The notes beneath the pieces were generated by a model that was not told the origin of the DNA, did no database searches, and saw only the letters and a list, made by a program, of their open reading frames with translations. Of a stretch of 14,043 nucleotides of DNA, positions 13,992-14,043 are shown one piece after another; the first letter of the stretch is position 1, and each line of letters opens with the position of its first letter. A program made the translations under genes and the position numbers. The stretch comes from CAZIUL01 sp964542475. GTDB lineage: Bacteria > Planctomycetota > B15-G4 > CAYZWU01. The DNA lies in contig CAZIUL010000088.1 in assembly GCA_964542475.1 (NCBI GenBank), positions 1-14,043 on the forward strand, read 5' to 3'.

Positions 13992-14043
13992 AACACAAGG
14001 CTATCTCCGGCAGGTCTGACACAAACGCTTCTCAGGAGCCGCT

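Noticed and set aside
1..14043. CRISPR arrays, tRNA or rRNA genes, phage or toxin-antitoxin modules
   Set aside because: Looked for and not seen: no regularly spaced repeats, no cloverleaf-like sequence, and no integrase, transposase or small paired genes.

Overview
The window is a compact bacterial chromosomal segment, GC-rich by eye. It holds ten protein-coding genes, no RNA genes, no CRISPR array and no recognisable transposase. Two genes have Sec or lipoprotein signal peptides. The lipoprotein candidate has Ser at +2, which suits an outer membrane. This points to a Gram-negative anaerobe or facultative anaerobe, possibly Desulfobacterota-like or from another environmental phylum. Taxonomy is inferred only from gene types (ThyX, EAAT-like DAACS, YfcC, Ste24-like M48, LamG/DUF1080-type exported proteins) and is not secure.

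Layout: (1) 1-173 is a 174-bp palindromic mobile repeat, missing only its first base at the window edge. (2) 173-2927, minus strand: a dicarboxylate/amino-acid:cation symporter preceded by a Ste24/CAAX-type M48 membrane metallopeptidase. (3) 3059-4246, plus: a PLP-dependent trans-sulfuration-family enzyme, nearest to methionine gamma-lyase. (4) 4246-4419: a second, ~95% identical copy of the repeat. (5) 4476-7955, plus: a 1159-residue exported multidomain protein with two LamG/DUF1080-like domains, helical segments, a carbohydrate-binding-like beta domain and a HEXXH gluzincin core. (6) 8051-8650, plus: a WCGDC thioredoxin-like protein. (7) 11988-8761, minus: an EamA transporter, flavin-dependent thymidylate synthase ThyX and a YfcC-family carrier, the last two nearly abutting. 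(8) 12191-13126, plus: a diacylglycerol-kinase-family lipid kinase. (9) 13148-13207: a short degenerate relative of the repeat. (10) 13221-13991, plus: a lipoprotein or secreted protein resembling the non-catalytic N-terminal part of some transglutaminase-like proteins.

The strongest unusual signal is the repeat. Both full copies have ends ACCCGC...GCGGGT, fold on themselves along nearly their whole length, and abut TA dinucleotides. Both sit inside the TAA stop codon of a neighbouring gene. Because each end of the element begins with A when read inward, insertion into the TA of a stop codon regenerates TAA and leaves the protein unchanged. This suggests a Correia/RUP/ERIC-like MITE with a built-in way of tolerating insertion at gene ends. 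The second main candidate is the large exported metallopeptidase, whose domain order I do not recognise from any named protein. The genes do not form one pathway. Three encode transporters for small organic solutes, and the rest are housekeeping, envelope or exported functions.
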